Below, one piece after another: positions 1 to 7,947 of a DNA stretch of 64,000 nt. The position numbers and the translations under genes were made by a program. Origin of the DNA: Candidatus Omnitrophota bacterium (GTDB lineage: Bacteria > Omnitrophota > Gorgyraeia > Gygaellales > Profunditerraquicolaceae); assembly GCA_023229385.1 (NCBI GenBank), contig JALNZI010000006.1:1-64000 (forward strand). Reading direction: 5' to 3'. Position 1 is the stretch's first letter. Each line of letters opens with the position of its first letter. Under the pieces are notes generated by a model that saw nothing but the letters and a program-made list of their open reading frames with translations, made no database searches and was not told the origin of the DNA.

Positions 1-209
1 TTTTTTATATCAAAGGATATTATAAGATCAAACTTTTTACCTTTTCTACTTTTATATTCTACATCAATCCAATAACCTTTAAAAGTTCCTGTTTCTGACC
101 ATTGTTTAGTTATAACAATACGATCAGGATCTTGAGTTTTTCCTTCTTTTAGATTATTACCAATTACTTTATAAACGTATTTTGTACATTCTGGTATTGT
201 AAGTTTCAT
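1..209 (-). CDS. Hypothetical protein, 3' end outside window
   Basis: An open frame starts with ATG at 207-209 and runs off the left edge without a stop, giving at least 69 residues. It begins MKLTIPECTKYVY and is rich in Lys, Thr and aromatic residues. No motif is recognised. It lies just downstream of tRNA-Cys on the same strand, so it is probably the next gene of the leftward operon. Confidence 0.6.
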   Translation of the reverse strand, partial: MKLTIPECTKYVYKVIGNNLKEGKTQDPDRIVITKQWSETGTFKGYWIDVEYKSRKGKKFDLIISFDIK

Positions 210-222
210 AAGATTTTCTATA

Positions 223-295
223 ACTCCTGTAATGGATTTGAACCATTGATGATAGTTTTGCAGACTATAGACTTAGGCCACTTGTCTAACAGGAG
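223..295 (-). tRNA. tRNA-Cys (anticodon GCA)
   Basis: A full cloverleaf folds on the - strand. The 7-bp acceptor pairs CTCCTGT with ACAGGAG. There is a D arm, an ATAGT/ACTAT anticodon stem with loop CTGCAAA giving GCA, and a T arm AATGG/CCATT around TTCAAAT. CCA is not encoded. It sits directly downstream of a stem-closed RNA module and may be cut from the same transcript. Confidence 0.9.
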
Positions 296-302
296 ATGTT
301 AA

Positions 303-411
303 ATATTTAGTAAAACGTAGCTTACTCAAGGCTACTGGCTTAACTTATATTTATATATCTATAAATATCATGTATGCTTATGTACATCATATAGAGTATT
401 TTACTAAATAT
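303..411 (-). ncRNA. Stem-closed structured RNA module upstream of tRNA-Cys
   Basis: A perfect 13-bp stem pairs 303-315 (ATATTTAGTAAAA) with 399-411 (TTTTACTAAATAT). The enclosed bases contain GTAGC/GCTAC and ATGTA/TACAT hairpins. The 3' gene's stop codon lies inside the closing stem. It could be a processing element for the following tRNA or a stable 3' end. Pairing is seen by eye; function is unknown. Confidence 0.45.
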
Positions 412-826
412 TATATTCTGAGATTGCTGGAATTTTGGTATTTTTCATAAATGACATAGTAACTCCATTTGATACTGGTCTTGTAGATTGAACTTTTGCT
501 TCAATAAATGTACATACTTTTACTGGACTTGAAAGTTGAAACATTTCAGCACTTTTTGCTATTACACTATCAAATGAAGAACAAATAGATCTTGGAAGAT
601 ATTCTTTAATTTCAAATGGTTTGAAATATTTAATATCAATTGTATTAAGAGCATCTGTTTTACGTTTAGATGAGTCTCTACCAGTTTTACGACAGAAGTT
701 ATCATTTAAATGTGTAATTGAAAATCCTACCAGAAGTCTGTCATCTGGAGTTTTTTTGATACAATAACTATGAGCCAATGTATCTTTATTATCTTCTCTT
801 ACATGAAAATACAGTTCATCTTTCAT
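404..826 (-). CDS. Hypothetical protein, 140 aa
   Basis: The ATG start overlaps the stop of the preceding gene by four bases (ATGA), indicating translational coupling. It is a soluble, mixed-charge protein with no recognisable domain or membrane segment. The TAG stop falls inside the closing stem of the downstream RNA module at 303-411. Confidence 0.7.
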   Translation of the reverse strand: MKDELYFHVREDNKDTLAHSYCIKKTPDDRLLVGFSITHLNDNFCRKTGRDSSKRKTDALNTIDIKYFKPFEIKEYLPRSICSSFDSVIAKSAEMFQLSSPVKVCTFIEAKVQSTRPVSNGVTMSFMKNTKIPAISEYNI

Positions 827-1236
827 TTTGTCTCCTTTTGAGTATTAGTTAATATGTTTAAATCTTGTGTACTTGCTGTTATAATACTAGAATTTATTAA
901 CTGCTTTAATCTAGCATGATTATATGTTCTATCTATTGCTTGTTTACTATCTTCTTTTTTAATTATATTATTATCAATAATAACATAGTTATATTTAATT
1001 ATGTATATATTTCTAATTGTATCATTTATTTTAAATCCTAATGGAAGAATACAAGCTATAGCTATAAATAAACTTGCTACTCCAGATACTAACCATTTTG
1101 TAAGTTTATAATAATATAATTCTTCACCTTCAAGTTGTTTAGCTACTTTAAGTTTTTCAAGTTCAAGTATTTTATCTTCTGAAAGGTATTTATATGCATT
1201 TTTATCTTCTTTATTATGTCTAAGATTTAAGTTCAT
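823..1236 (-). CDS. Hypothetical single-pass membrane protein, starts MNLNLRHN
   Basis: 137 residues. A charged N-terminal half is followed by one hydrophobic segment at about residues 48-70 and a polar Ile/Asn-rich C terminus. The first residues, MNLNLRHN, resemble the M-N-I-x-L-R-D-R-Y start shared by the + strand gene chain at 38.9-40.9 kb. It overlaps both neighbours by four bases. Function is unknown. Confidence 0.65.
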   Translation of the reverse strand: MNLNLRHNKEDKNAYKYLSEDKILELEKLKVAKQLEGEELYYYKLTKWLVSGVASLFIAIACILPLGFKINDTIRNIYIIKYNYVIIDNNIIKKEDSKQAIDRTYNHARLKQLINSSIITASTQDLNILTNTQKETK

Positions 1237-1745
1237 AAAAGCTCAATTGGTTTAAAGATTGTATTAGTTTTAAAAGTTTTTATAAACTCAGTTTTTATTG
1301 TAAAAGTATAACCTTTTCCAATGCAACCAAAAAGACCATAACTTTTCCAATCACAAATTCCAGAATTAGTTTTAGCTTTAAGTTTTGTATTACATTCATA
1401 TGGATTTGTACTATGTCCTCCACAAAGTGGACATACAAACTTACCACTTGGAAATTTAAGTTTAAAATCTTCAAGAGTTTCAAATATTGCTATATTATCT
1501 ATTCTTGGAAAGTTAGCTCTTTGATAATAATTTAAAGACCAATATGTTCGGTTACTTTCAAGTGCATCTAGAATAATATTTTTATCTATTCCTGTATGAT
1601 GACTATAATGAGATATTAAACCATTAACGAATTTTATTAATTTTAAAGATTCTTTTTGTTCGTAAAATTGTACTTTATGATATTTTAAATTTGAACGAAA
1701 AGCATCTTTTCTTATTTGACTTAAAAGTTCTTTTGTTGTTTTCAT
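1233..1745 (-). CDS. Hypothetical zinc-binding protein, 170 aa
   Basis: The start chosen is the ATG at 1743-1745, which overlaps the upstream stop (ATGA). A longer frame reaching 1784 would run back into the upstream gene. The C-terminal third has FVCPLCGG, then further Cys residues in CNT and CDWKSYGLFGC, the pattern of a small treble-clef or zinc-ribbon fold. Many large phages carry uncharacterised proteins of this look. It is coupled to the primase-like gene, so a nucleic-acid role is possible but not shown. Confidence 0.65.
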   Translation of the reverse strand: MKTTKELLSQIRKDAFRSNLKYHKVQFYEQKESLKLIKFVNGLISHYSHHTGIDKNIILDALESNRTYWSLNYYQRANFPRIDNIAIFETLEDFKLKFPSGKFVCPLCGGHSTNPYECNTKLKAKTNSGICDWKSYGLFGCIGKGYTFTIKTEFIKTFKTNTIFKPIELL

Positions 1746-2416
1746 AATGTTATAAATTTTGGTATAAAACCACCTTGAGTACAACCAGGAACTGGAATAA
1801 GATTATCACCTTTAACGTCTACGTTGTTTAACTTAGACATATTTTGATACCAAGTTTTTTTATATTCTTCTGATATTTTACCAAGTTCAACTAGAATATG
1901 ATACCCACCACGAGTTTGAAGAACATTAAGACAATCTTTATTAATACAATCAAGTTTTATATCTTCAAGTTTAATGTTATCAAAATCGAAATCTATAAAG
2001 ATTTTACGACTACAAGCTTTATGTATTTCACTTAAAACTTCTTGTTGTGGATTATATCCACCATAAGGTTTAGAAATAAGCTCTGCAAGCTTTACTAGGC
2101 TTTTCTGAGCAGCCTTCTCTAGACTACGAGGGTTTGGATTGATATACAATACAAGAGCTTCTTGAGGTATTATGTTATGTTTCTGAAAGTATCGTCCTTT
2201 AGGTATCTCAAGCTGAGATATCTTTTCATATAAAAATTCTTTTGTAGAAGTGAATCTTTTAAGTTGAGATTTATCACTTTTTACATAAGAAACTGTTTGA
2301 CAATACTTTTTACGTGCAAAGAGACAACAATAAAAGACTTCTCCATGCTGTAACTCTGGAAGCCAGTCTATGAAATCTTTAAAAAGTGGTTCATCTAGAA
2401 TAATTTTGTAATTCAT
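1742..2416 (-). CDS. Primase-polymerase (AEP)-like protein
   Basis: 224 residues from the ATG at 2414-2416, just after the terminator at 2440-2473. An earlier in-frame ATG at 2503 lies upstream of that hairpin and is less likely. The C-terminal half shows RKIFIDFDFD (an hhhDhD pattern), TRGGYHILVEL (x-x-H pattern) and IPVPGCTQGGF. This order resembles motifs I-III of archaeo-eukaryotic primase folds. If so it would make primers or short DNA. The match is by motif only; no helicase or zinc domain is fused. Confidence 0.45.
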   Translation of the reverse strand: MNYKIILDEPLFKDFIDWLPELQHGEVFYCCLFARKKYCQTVSYVKSDKSQLKRFTSTKEFLYEKISQLEIPKGRYFQKHNIIPQEALVLYINPNPRSLEKAAQKSLVKLAELISKPYGGYNPQQEVLSEIHKACSRKIFIDFDFDNIKLEDIKLDCINKDCLNVLQTRGGYHILVELGKISEEYKKTWYQNMSKLNNVDVKGDNLIPVPGCTQGGFIPKFITL

Positions 2417-2439
2417 AATATCCTCAAAAAAATTAAAAA

Positions 2440-2473
2440 TAAAAATGGGTAAGACCATTGCTGATCTTACCCA
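2440..2473 (-). terminator. Intrinsic terminator
   Basis: On the - strand a 9-bp stem TGGGTAAGA/TCTTACCCA (2465-2473 with 2446-2454) is followed at once by a long T-rich tract. It ends transcription arriving from the tRNA/structured region before the 1742-2416 gene. Confidence 0.85.
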
Positions 2474-2475
2474 CA

Positions 2476-2680
2476 CCGCGACAGAACACATTCTATGGAT
2501 CAATCACTGTACTGGATTTCTACAGTTTATTATAGGATTAGGCCCTTACCTGGAATCATCGTATTTTGACCAGTTATCTTCCTAACTTTAGTTTATACCT
2601 TTATAGCAACCATTACAACTACATACGATCTATTGTATTATCCACTATAAAAACATAAACAACCTATTGTCCTGTGAAAG
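2476..2680 (-). ncRNA. Structured non-coding stretch before a terminator
   Basis: About 200 bases without a credible gene. On the - strand several stems can be drawn. GTTTAT..TTTATAG pairs with CTATAAA..TATAAAC (2645-2660 with 2591-2606). TTAGG/CCTAA encloses CTGG/CCAG. ACTGTA/TACAGT forms a hairpin near 2510-2530. The stretch ends at the intrinsic terminator, so it may be a small RNA or a structured 3' end of the gene at 2682-2957. Confidence 0.4.
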
Positions 2681-2681
2681 G

Positions 2682-2957
2682 TCATTCTCTATAAATTTTA
2701 CCATTTTTATCATACCAAGTATATAAAGTACTTGATCTAAATAAATGAGTTAAGAAATCATTATCATCTACTAAACCAAGTATAAATTTAGTAGTTATGT
2801 ATTTTCCAGTATATGGATCATGTATTTTGTTTACCATAAACGCATTATACTTTAATTTTTTACCAATGTATATTGGTATTTTACTTCTAGAGATAAACTT
2901 CTTTTTAAGTCGGTTCATTCTTATAGGAAACATTAACCATTTGATAAATTTATTCAT
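2682..2957 (-). CDS. Hypothetical basic protein, 91 aa
   Basis: Start taken at ATG 2955-2957 (MNKFIKWLMF); any longer frame would run through tRNA-Ile. The N terminus is Lys/Arg-rich with a short hydrophobic stretch, and the C terminus reads TWYDKNGKIYRE. No family is recognised. It lies directly after two tRNA genes and before the structured RNA. Confidence 0.55.
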   Translation of the reverse strand: MNKFIKWLMFPIRMNRLKKKFISRSKIPIYIGKKLKYNAFMVNKIHDPYTGKYITTKFILGLVDDNDFLTHLFRSSTLYTWYDKNGKIYRE

Positions 2958-2984
2958 TATTTTTACCTTTATTAGTTTAAATAA

Positions 2985-3064
2985 TAGGAGATAAAGGAAT
3001 CGAACCTTTTTCGCATTTTCACGCCTTATAAGAGCGTCGGAGATTACCAACCTCCACATCTCCT
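2985..3064 (-). tRNA. tRNA, anticodon read as UAU (Ile)
   Basis: Acceptor AGGAGAT/ATCTCCT, D stem GGAG/CTCC, anticodon stem ACGCT/GGCGT with loop CTTATAA giving UAU, and T arm AAAGG/CCTTT around TTCGATT. UAU reads AUA, a codon used often in this AT-rich genome. The variable loop, about 11 bases, is longer than usual for tRNA-Ile, so charging identity is less certain than the fold. Confidence 0.75.
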
Positions 3065-3091
3065 TTAAAATCAATTAGTTATATTAATTTA

Positions 3092-3176
3092 CAGAAGGTA
3101 TAGGATTTGAACCTATGGAAGATTACTCTCCGCTACGTTAGCAGTGTAGTGCCTTAAACCTCTCGGCCAACCTTCT
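3092..3176 (-). tRNA. tRNA-Ser (anticodon GCU)
   Basis: 85-base class II tRNA with acceptor AGAAGGT/ACCTTCT, anticodon loop CTGCTAA giving GCU, a long variable arm, and T arm ATAGG/CCTAT around TTCAAAT. Its first two bases overlap the stop codon of the gene at 3175-3372, so both come from one transcript. Confidence 0.88.
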
Positions 3177-3372
3177 ATTTAAATATCTTTTTAATTACTT
3201 CTTTATTTTTAAATGACTTACATTTATAACAACTTTCTTTTGTATCTAATAATGGAGAAGCTTCTTTAATCACAAGAGATAAAAGAATATTAAGGCAATC
3301 ATCACTTAAGTTTTTATATACTGAACGTTTCCATCTAGAAAGTATGTTTTGTTCTAACGTTTTTACGTTCAT
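3175..3372 (-). CDS. Hypothetical protein, 65 aa, CxxC
   Basis: Small helical protein with a C-terminal CYKCKSF pair of cysteines. Its ATG sits next to the stop of the gene at 3372-3698, and its stop overlaps tRNA-Ser. No family is recognised. Confidence 0.55.
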   Translation of the reverse strand: MNVKTLEQNILSRWKRSVYKNLSDDCLNILLSLVIKEASPLLDTKESCYKCKSFKNKEVIKKIFK

Positions 3373-3698
3373 TATTTAACTTTCTGAAGAATATCATCAA
3401 CAGATTTTCTAAGCAGATATTTGAAATCATCTCTGATAGTAGCATTAGACATTAAATTTTTAATATCAGTTCCCATTTCAGTAAGTAATTTATTTACAAG
3501 TTTTTGAGCAAGTTCTTCTTCGATAAGTTCTTTGATACGAGCAAATACTTTAGCTCTATCAATAGTCGCATATACATGTTTTAGTTCTTGAGAAATGTCT
3601 ATACGATTATTATAATCTATTTTAAAAGTTTCACCACTTTGAATAAGTTTAATTATAGCATTTTCAATGCTTTGTTCTATTCTAGATGTATCTATCAT
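3372..3698 (-). CDS. Hypothetical helical protein, 108 aa
   Basis: A predominantly alpha-helical, charged sequence, probably coiled-coil over residues 50-105 (repeated Leu/Ile/Val spacing between Glu and Lys). No catalytic motif. It is co-directional with its neighbours and separated by only a few bases. Confidence 0.6.
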   Translation of the reverse strand: MIDTSRIEQSIENAIIKLIQSGETFKIDYNNRIDISQELKHVYATIDRAKVFARIKELIEEELAQKLVNKLLTEMGTDIKNLMSNATIRDDFKYLLRKSVDDILQKVK

Positions 3699-3706
3699 AA
3701 AATCCC

Positions 3707-4771
3707 TTATCTAATTGTACTTAAAGTCATATATTCTGGAAAATTTCTTGATATAAATTTAATACTATTAAAGTAATCTAAATTTTTAGATAATATTAAA
3801 CATCCATGTCCAATTAAATTAACTGAAAAATTAGACGCGTTGTTATCTGGAATTATGTTTATTATTTCATTAAATTCTTCAACATATCCACATGGAATAT
3901 ATTTATCTGTTATATATCCAGAATCAGTATAAATATGTCCATGTATTATATAATTAACGTTTTTATAATAATTATATAATCTAATTTGAACTGCTGTATC
4001 TACACTTGGTTTATTAAATCCACTAAAAAATACTTTATCTTCAAGTAATTGTACTGGTACAAAACCTGTAGAATCTAAAGTTTCTTTATTAATATTTCTT
4101 TGTGATACAAATATCATATCATTTAGTTTATAACTTGGAAATCCAAACATACATCGAGTAGATATATTACCTAAAAATCGTTCTTTATTTATAACTCCAT
4201 TAATTTTAGTTTTAAATATATCTCCATAACTATGTATTATATCTAAAAATTTAGGTTCTATATTAATATTGCTATTAAAATTAACGTTAACGGATTCTAC
4301 TCTAGAGAGATTAGAAATATAATTAATTAATTTTATTAACATAAGACTCATGCCTGAAATAGTATCAGTATTAATCCATATATTTCCTAAAGTATCAAGT
4401 ATTTTAAAATTGTATTCTTTTTGTTTATTTATAACAATACATAAATTTGAATGATTTTTAAACATTCGTTCAATTATTTCAAATGTTGAATATTTATCAT
4501 TATCATTTCTTTTTGAAGTTACAAGCAAGCATTTTTTATTTAAAACTTTAATTTTTGGTAGATACTTATCTATCGAGTTATCTATATTTGGCATCCAAAT
4601 TATAGTTTTATATTTAGAAATATTATTAATAATTTGATCTAGTATATATAATTGTCCACCATTATAAAAATCTATATCTCTATATTGATTTTTTAATTCA
4701 TTATATATACATTCACCAAAATATGAAGATTTTCCTATATTATTAAAATCTCCAGTTACTAATAATATCAT
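3707..4771 (-). CDS. P-loop-like domain joined to class II aldolase/adducin-like domain
   Basis: 354 residues. Residues 1-20 read MILLVTGDFNNIGKSSYF, a glycine-rich GKS loop after a beta strand as in ParA or dethiobiotin-synthetase-type P-loop proteins. The C-terminal 180 residues carry SVDTAVQIRLYNYY, NYIIHGHIY and NLIGHGCLI, the HxH...H layout of metal-binding class II aldolase/adducin folds. Such aldolases cleave sugar phosphates. The fusion is unusual and the substrate cannot be guessed. It lies upstream of the small genes that precede nadE. Confidence 0.45.
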   Translation of the reverse strand: MILLVTGDFNNIGKSSYFGECIYNELKNQYRDIDFYNGGQLYILDQIINNISKYKTIIWMPNIDNSIDKYLPKIKVLNKKCLLVTSKRNDNDKYSTFEIIERMFKNHSNLCIVINKQKEYNFKILDTLGNIWINTDTISGMSLMLIKLINYISNLSRVESVNVNFNSNINIEPKFLDIIHSYGDIFKTKINGVINKERFLGNISTRCMFGFPSYKLNDMIFVSQRNINKETLDSTGFVPVQLLEDKVFFSGFNKPSVDTAVQIRLYNYYKNVNYIIHGHIYTDSGYITDKYIPCGYVEEFNEIINIIPDNNASNFSVNLIGHGCLILSKNLDYFNSIKFISRNFPEYMTLSTIR

Positions 4772-5034
4772 AAAGTTCCTTTTATAGATGGTAATATTGT
4801 ATTTTCGTATTCTTCTGGAGATATAATATATTCGTTTTTATTATTCATTATTATTTTATAATAATAAAACATATTATAACATGTGTGATATTTATTATAA
4901 CTTATTTCTGAAATTAAATTTGTGTTAATATCAATTGTTATATCTATAACATCTTGGTTGTTATTAATAATAGTAGTACAATTTATTAATTTATTATTAA
5001 ATATTATAGAAGTTTTAATATTAATTATAAACAT
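4768..5034 (-). CDS. Hypothetical protein, 88 aa
   Basis: Start set at the ATG that overlaps the upstream stop (TAATG), with GGAG nine bases upstream. The sequence is very Ile/Asn-rich, reflecting the base composition. Function unknown. It overlaps the next gene by four bases. Confidence 0.55.
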   Translation of the reverse strand: MFIINIKTSIIFNNKLINCTTIINNNQDVIDITIDINTNLISEISYNKYHTCYNMFYYYKIIMNNKNEYIISPEEYENTILPSIKGTL

Positions 5035-5381
5035 TATCCAATACTCCAATTTATAGTATTTTTAGCCCATGAAGGTTGTCTACATTTTATATATTTATTA
5101 GTCCATTTATACCAACAAACAATTCTAGATAATGGAACTATTCCTTTAGGAACTTGTTCAACAACTATATATTTATAATATCCTTCTTCACTTATGTCCA
5201 TACAATTAGATGTTATATGTTCTTGAGCTTCTTTTAATGTATTATACCATCCTAATAATCGTATATTTGAATTTATAAAATCTAAATGAATTTTGTTTTC
5301 TTTTTTAAATAATATTGGTCTTATTGCAGTAATGAAATATTTACTTATTTGGTAATATTCTTTTATTTCTTTTTCTGTCAT
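5034..5381 (-). CDS. Hypothetical protein, 115 aa
   Basis: Soluble protein with an aromatic-rich C terminus (CWYKWTNKYIKCRQ). Its ATG lies inside the small gene at 5341-5457 in another frame. No family is recognised. Confidence 0.6.
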   Translation of the reverse strand: MTEKEIKEYYQISKYFITAIRPILFKKENKIHLDFINSNIRLLGWYNTLKEAQEHITSNCMDISEEGYYKYIVVEQVPKGIVPLSRIVCWYKWTNKYIKCRQPSWAKNTINWSIG

Positions 5382-5457
5382 ATTTAGTTTTATCTTTGAA
5401 AGTTTTCTCAGTTTGTTTAGGTAATGGTATTCTAAATTTTTTAATCTTATTTTTCAT
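5341..5457 (-). CDS. Very basic 38-aa protein
   Basis: ATG at 5455-5457 overlaps the stop of the 5454-5747 gene (ATGA), which supports translation. The peptide MKNKIKKFRIPLPKQTEKT continues in a Lys/Arg-rich tail. It is probably disordered and nucleic-acid binding. It overlaps the start of the following gene by about 40 bases. Confidence 0.5.
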   Translation of the reverse strand: MKNKIKKFRIPLPKQTEKTFKDKTKYDRKRNKRILPNK

Positions 5458-5747
5458 AATTGATTAGTAAAATCAGGTATATTTTTCCAACACCAAATAA
5501 AAAGACATTCATTAGGATATATTTGCATTAATTTATCCCAATTATATCCATGAGCTTTATGTAAAAGTCTTATTAACATTGTTGTATAATTATCTCTATT
5601 TCCTGAAGATAATTCTATTTTATAATCTCTTATAAAATCATCTGAAACTTCAAAGTTATATGTATGATTATCATAAATAATTGGTCCATCATAATTAAAT
5701 AATTTATTGAAATATTTAAATGTTTGTTCTGTTATGGAAAATTTCAT
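5454..5747 (-). CDS. Hypothetical protein, 97 aa
   Basis: Soluble protein ending in an aromatic stretch (ECLFIWCWKNIPDF). Coupled by four-base overlaps to genes on both sides. Function unknown. Confidence 0.6.
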   Translation of the reverse strand: MKFSITEQTFKYFNKLFNYDGPIIYDNHTYNFEVSDDFIRDYKIELSSGNRDNYTTMLIRLLHKAHGYNWDKLMQIYPNECLFIWCWKNIPDFTNQL

Positions 5748-5926
5748 ATATTAACTTTTCTTGGTGGAGAATCTTTATGTATTTCTTGTAAGTTGAATAT
5801 ACATTTATCTAATTTAATAGATTGTTGTAATTGTACAAGCTGTCTAAAATATTGATCTCTTGCATCTAGATCATCTAGACACTCTAATGGAATTTTAACT
5901 GTAAGTAGATAGTTCTTTTTAAGCAT
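5744..5926 (-). CDS. Hypothetical protein, 60 aa
   Basis: Small soluble protein; a beta strand (NYLLTVKIPLE) is followed by a helix. It lies two bases after nadE and is coupled to the next gene by an ATGA overlap. Confidence 0.55.
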   Translation of the reverse strand: MLKKNYLLTVKIPLECLDDLDARDQYFRQLVQLQQSIKLDKCIFNLQEIHKDSPPRKVNI

Positions 5927-5928
5927 AT

Positions 5929-6747
5929 TTAATCCTTGAATAGATCTTCTCTTGAGATATTATATGGATTGTTACGTTTATACTGTGAATTTAGATGTCT
6001 ATCAATAACTTTTTGTTCCATTTCATTATTTTTTTGTATATCACCTCTTAGATAACTTTTTAAAATATTATCAACTTGTTCCCAGCTATCTGCTCCAATT
6101 TGTTCTAGACTTGTATTTGATACTCCAAGTCCATCTGTTGCATCTGCATTAACACAAGCCATAAGAGCATTAGCTTGTTTTAGATGTCCACTGTTTGTAA
6201 GATCTTCTACGAGATATTTAGCAAGTTCATAAACTTCTGTTTTCCATAGACTTTGTATTGGTCCATAATCACCAACATCACCATGTAGGGTCCAGAAACC
6301 GAGCATCAGTTCAGAATAGTTATCAGTAGAAATAACCATTCCATTATTTAATCCTGCTATTGCATATAAATTTATCATTCTTATTCTAGCTTTTACATTA
6401 CCTTTGTAAATTGTATTTCTATTATCAACATTATTTCCAAATTCTGAACGTATATCATCGTATACACCATCACAAGTTTGATCAATATCATAGCAATGAA
6501 AATTTTTACAAAAATATAATCCGATATCATTTGCTCTATGATTTTCATTAGATTTATTACTTTTAGTTGGAAGCGAAAGTCCAATCAATGGTAAATTAAG
6601 TTCATCCATTACTGGTTTAAGTAATGCTGCACATAGTGCACTATCAATTCCTCCAGATATTCCAAGTACAACACTTTTAAGATTATTAGAAATCATATAA
6701 TTCTTAAAATTAGATCTAATATTAGATATTACTTTAGAACAATTCAT
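5929..6747 (-). CDS. nadE: NH3-dependent NAD+ synthetase
   Basis: Converts nicotinate adenine dinucleotide to NAD using ATP and ammonia in the cytoplasm, the last Preiss-Handler step. It has 272 residues, the length of the ammonia-dependent form, with no N-terminal glutaminase domain. The PP-loop SGGIDS lies at residues 31-36 (VVLGISGGIDSALC). Further family signatures are STDNYSELMLGFWTLHGD and SLWKTEVYELAKYL. It directly follows pncB with a two-base gap, so the two are one operon. Confidence 0.92.
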   Translation of the reverse strand: MNCSKVISNIRSNFKNYMISNNLKSVVLGISGGIDSALCAALLKPVMDELNLPLIGLSLPTKSNKSNENHRANDIGLYFCKNFHCYDIDQTCDGVYDDIRSEFGNNVDNRNTIYKGNVKARIRMINLYAIAGLNNGMVISTDNYSELMLGFWTLHGDVGDYGPIQSLWKTEVYELAKYLVEDLTNSGHLKQANALMACVNADATDGLGVSNTSLEQIGADSWEQVDNILKSYLRGDIQKNNEMEQKVIDRHLNSQYKRNNPYNISREDLFKD

Positions 6748-6749
6748 GA

Positions 6750-7946
6750 TTAATCCTTATAGTTAAAAGCACGTTTATATGTGGTTATATCTTCTTTAGA
6801 ACCTAGAAATTTACCAGGATCATCACTAAGTTTAACTGTATTATACTTATAATCATCAATATAAAGTGATTGTAATTTAATTACAATATTAAGTGGACTT
6901 ATCAAACCGTCATTGGATGTATCTGTCCCCCATCCAAATGAACAATCAAGATTAGGATATTGATATCTAATATCTATAATTTTATGTGTGTTTAAATTAT
7001 CAGAAAACATTATTTTACTTGAAGTTTTATTATATTTTCCTAATAATTTTACAAAATGAGCTATGCTTCCACTATCTTGTCTTAAATTTATACTTTCTTT
7101 TATATTTTTAAGAAACCATTCACTTCCATATGTATCTGTAAGAAAGTAGGTATCTGGAAAGATTTTAATGTAATCGCTAACTAATTGTTTTTGTGATTCT
7201 TCTAGATAATCCGCTTGTATAATATCAATTTCATACGATTCAATATTTCTATATTGATAATCTTTATTAAATTGATATTGAGCTAAAGCAGCATATAACA
7301 TATTCATTTCATGAGCAATTGTACCAATGGCTGGTATATTATATTTATTAGCTAGAGATATATTAGATGTTCCAATAAGCTTATCTGGAATTTCTTTGAG
7401 ACATTTCTCGATGAATATTTCTTGAAATTTAATATTAGAACGTCTACGAGTGCCAAATTCTACAAAATTAATATTTCTACAACTTTTAATTAGTTTAATT
7501 TTTTCATCAGTTTTTCTTATAAAAGCTTGTTCATGTTCATTACTAAATTTTCCCATAGTTTCTAAAGTATGATTTGAGAAAACTTCATTAACGGTTGACA
7601 TTATAAGTGTCTCAAAAGGTATAAGATCTGATATTTTTCCTGTATAATATAAATTATTTATATCTTGATTCATACTTGCAGCATTACCAATATCAAGTTT
7701 TGATAGATAATCTATAAAATCTAGATCATTAAAATGTTTATATAATAGCTGAAGTTCTGAATATTTAAATTTTAAGTTAAATAATTTATTAACTTCTTCT
7801 CTTATTTTAACATCTAGAAATTTTAAATTAATATTACCACGATTGTATAATCTATAAGTAACAATATGATTATCTAATTTCATTTTGTATAAAAAGTATA
7901 ACATTTTATACTTATACATATCACAATCAAGTAGTGAAGTTATCAT
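6750..7946 (-). CDS. pncB: Nicotinate phosphoribosyltransferase
   Basis: Makes nicotinate mononucleotide from nicotinate and PRPP, the entry step of the Preiss-Handler route. 398 residues, the bacterial PncB length. Signatures: TSLLDCDMYK at 3-12 (substrate-binding start), FGTRRR at 164-169, GTIAHE at 208-213, RQDSG at 289-293, and FGWGTDTSND near 337-346. The sequence fits nicotinate rather than nicotinamide (NadV/NAMPT) enzymes. No nadD-like adenylyltransferase is visible here, so the host enzyme or a gene outside the window would have to supply that step. Confidence 0.88.
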   Translation of the reverse strand: MITSLLDCDMYKYKMLYFLYKMKLDNHIVTYRLYNRGNINLKFLDVKIREEVNKLFNLKFKYSELQLLYKHFNDLDFIDYLSKLDIGNAASMNQDINNLYYTGKISDLIPFETLIMSTVNEVFSNHTLETMGKFSNEHEQAFIRKTDEKIKLIKSCRNINFVEFGTRRRSNIKFQEIFIEKCLKEIPDKLIGTSNISLANKYNIPAIGTIAHEMNMLYAALAQYQFNKDYQYRNIESYEIDIIQADYLEESQKQLVSDYIKIFPDTYFLTDTYGSEWFLKNIKESINLRQDSGSIAHFVKLLGKYNKTSSKIMFSDNLNTHKIIDIRYQYPNLDCSFGWGTDTSNDGLISPLNIVIKLQSLYIDDYKYNTVKLSDDPGKFLGSKEDITTYKRAFNYKD

Positions 7947-7947
7947 A

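Noticed and set aside
2958..3074. N-terminal extension of the 2682-2957 gene
   Set aside because: It would be translated through tRNA-Ile; the internal ATG is a better start.
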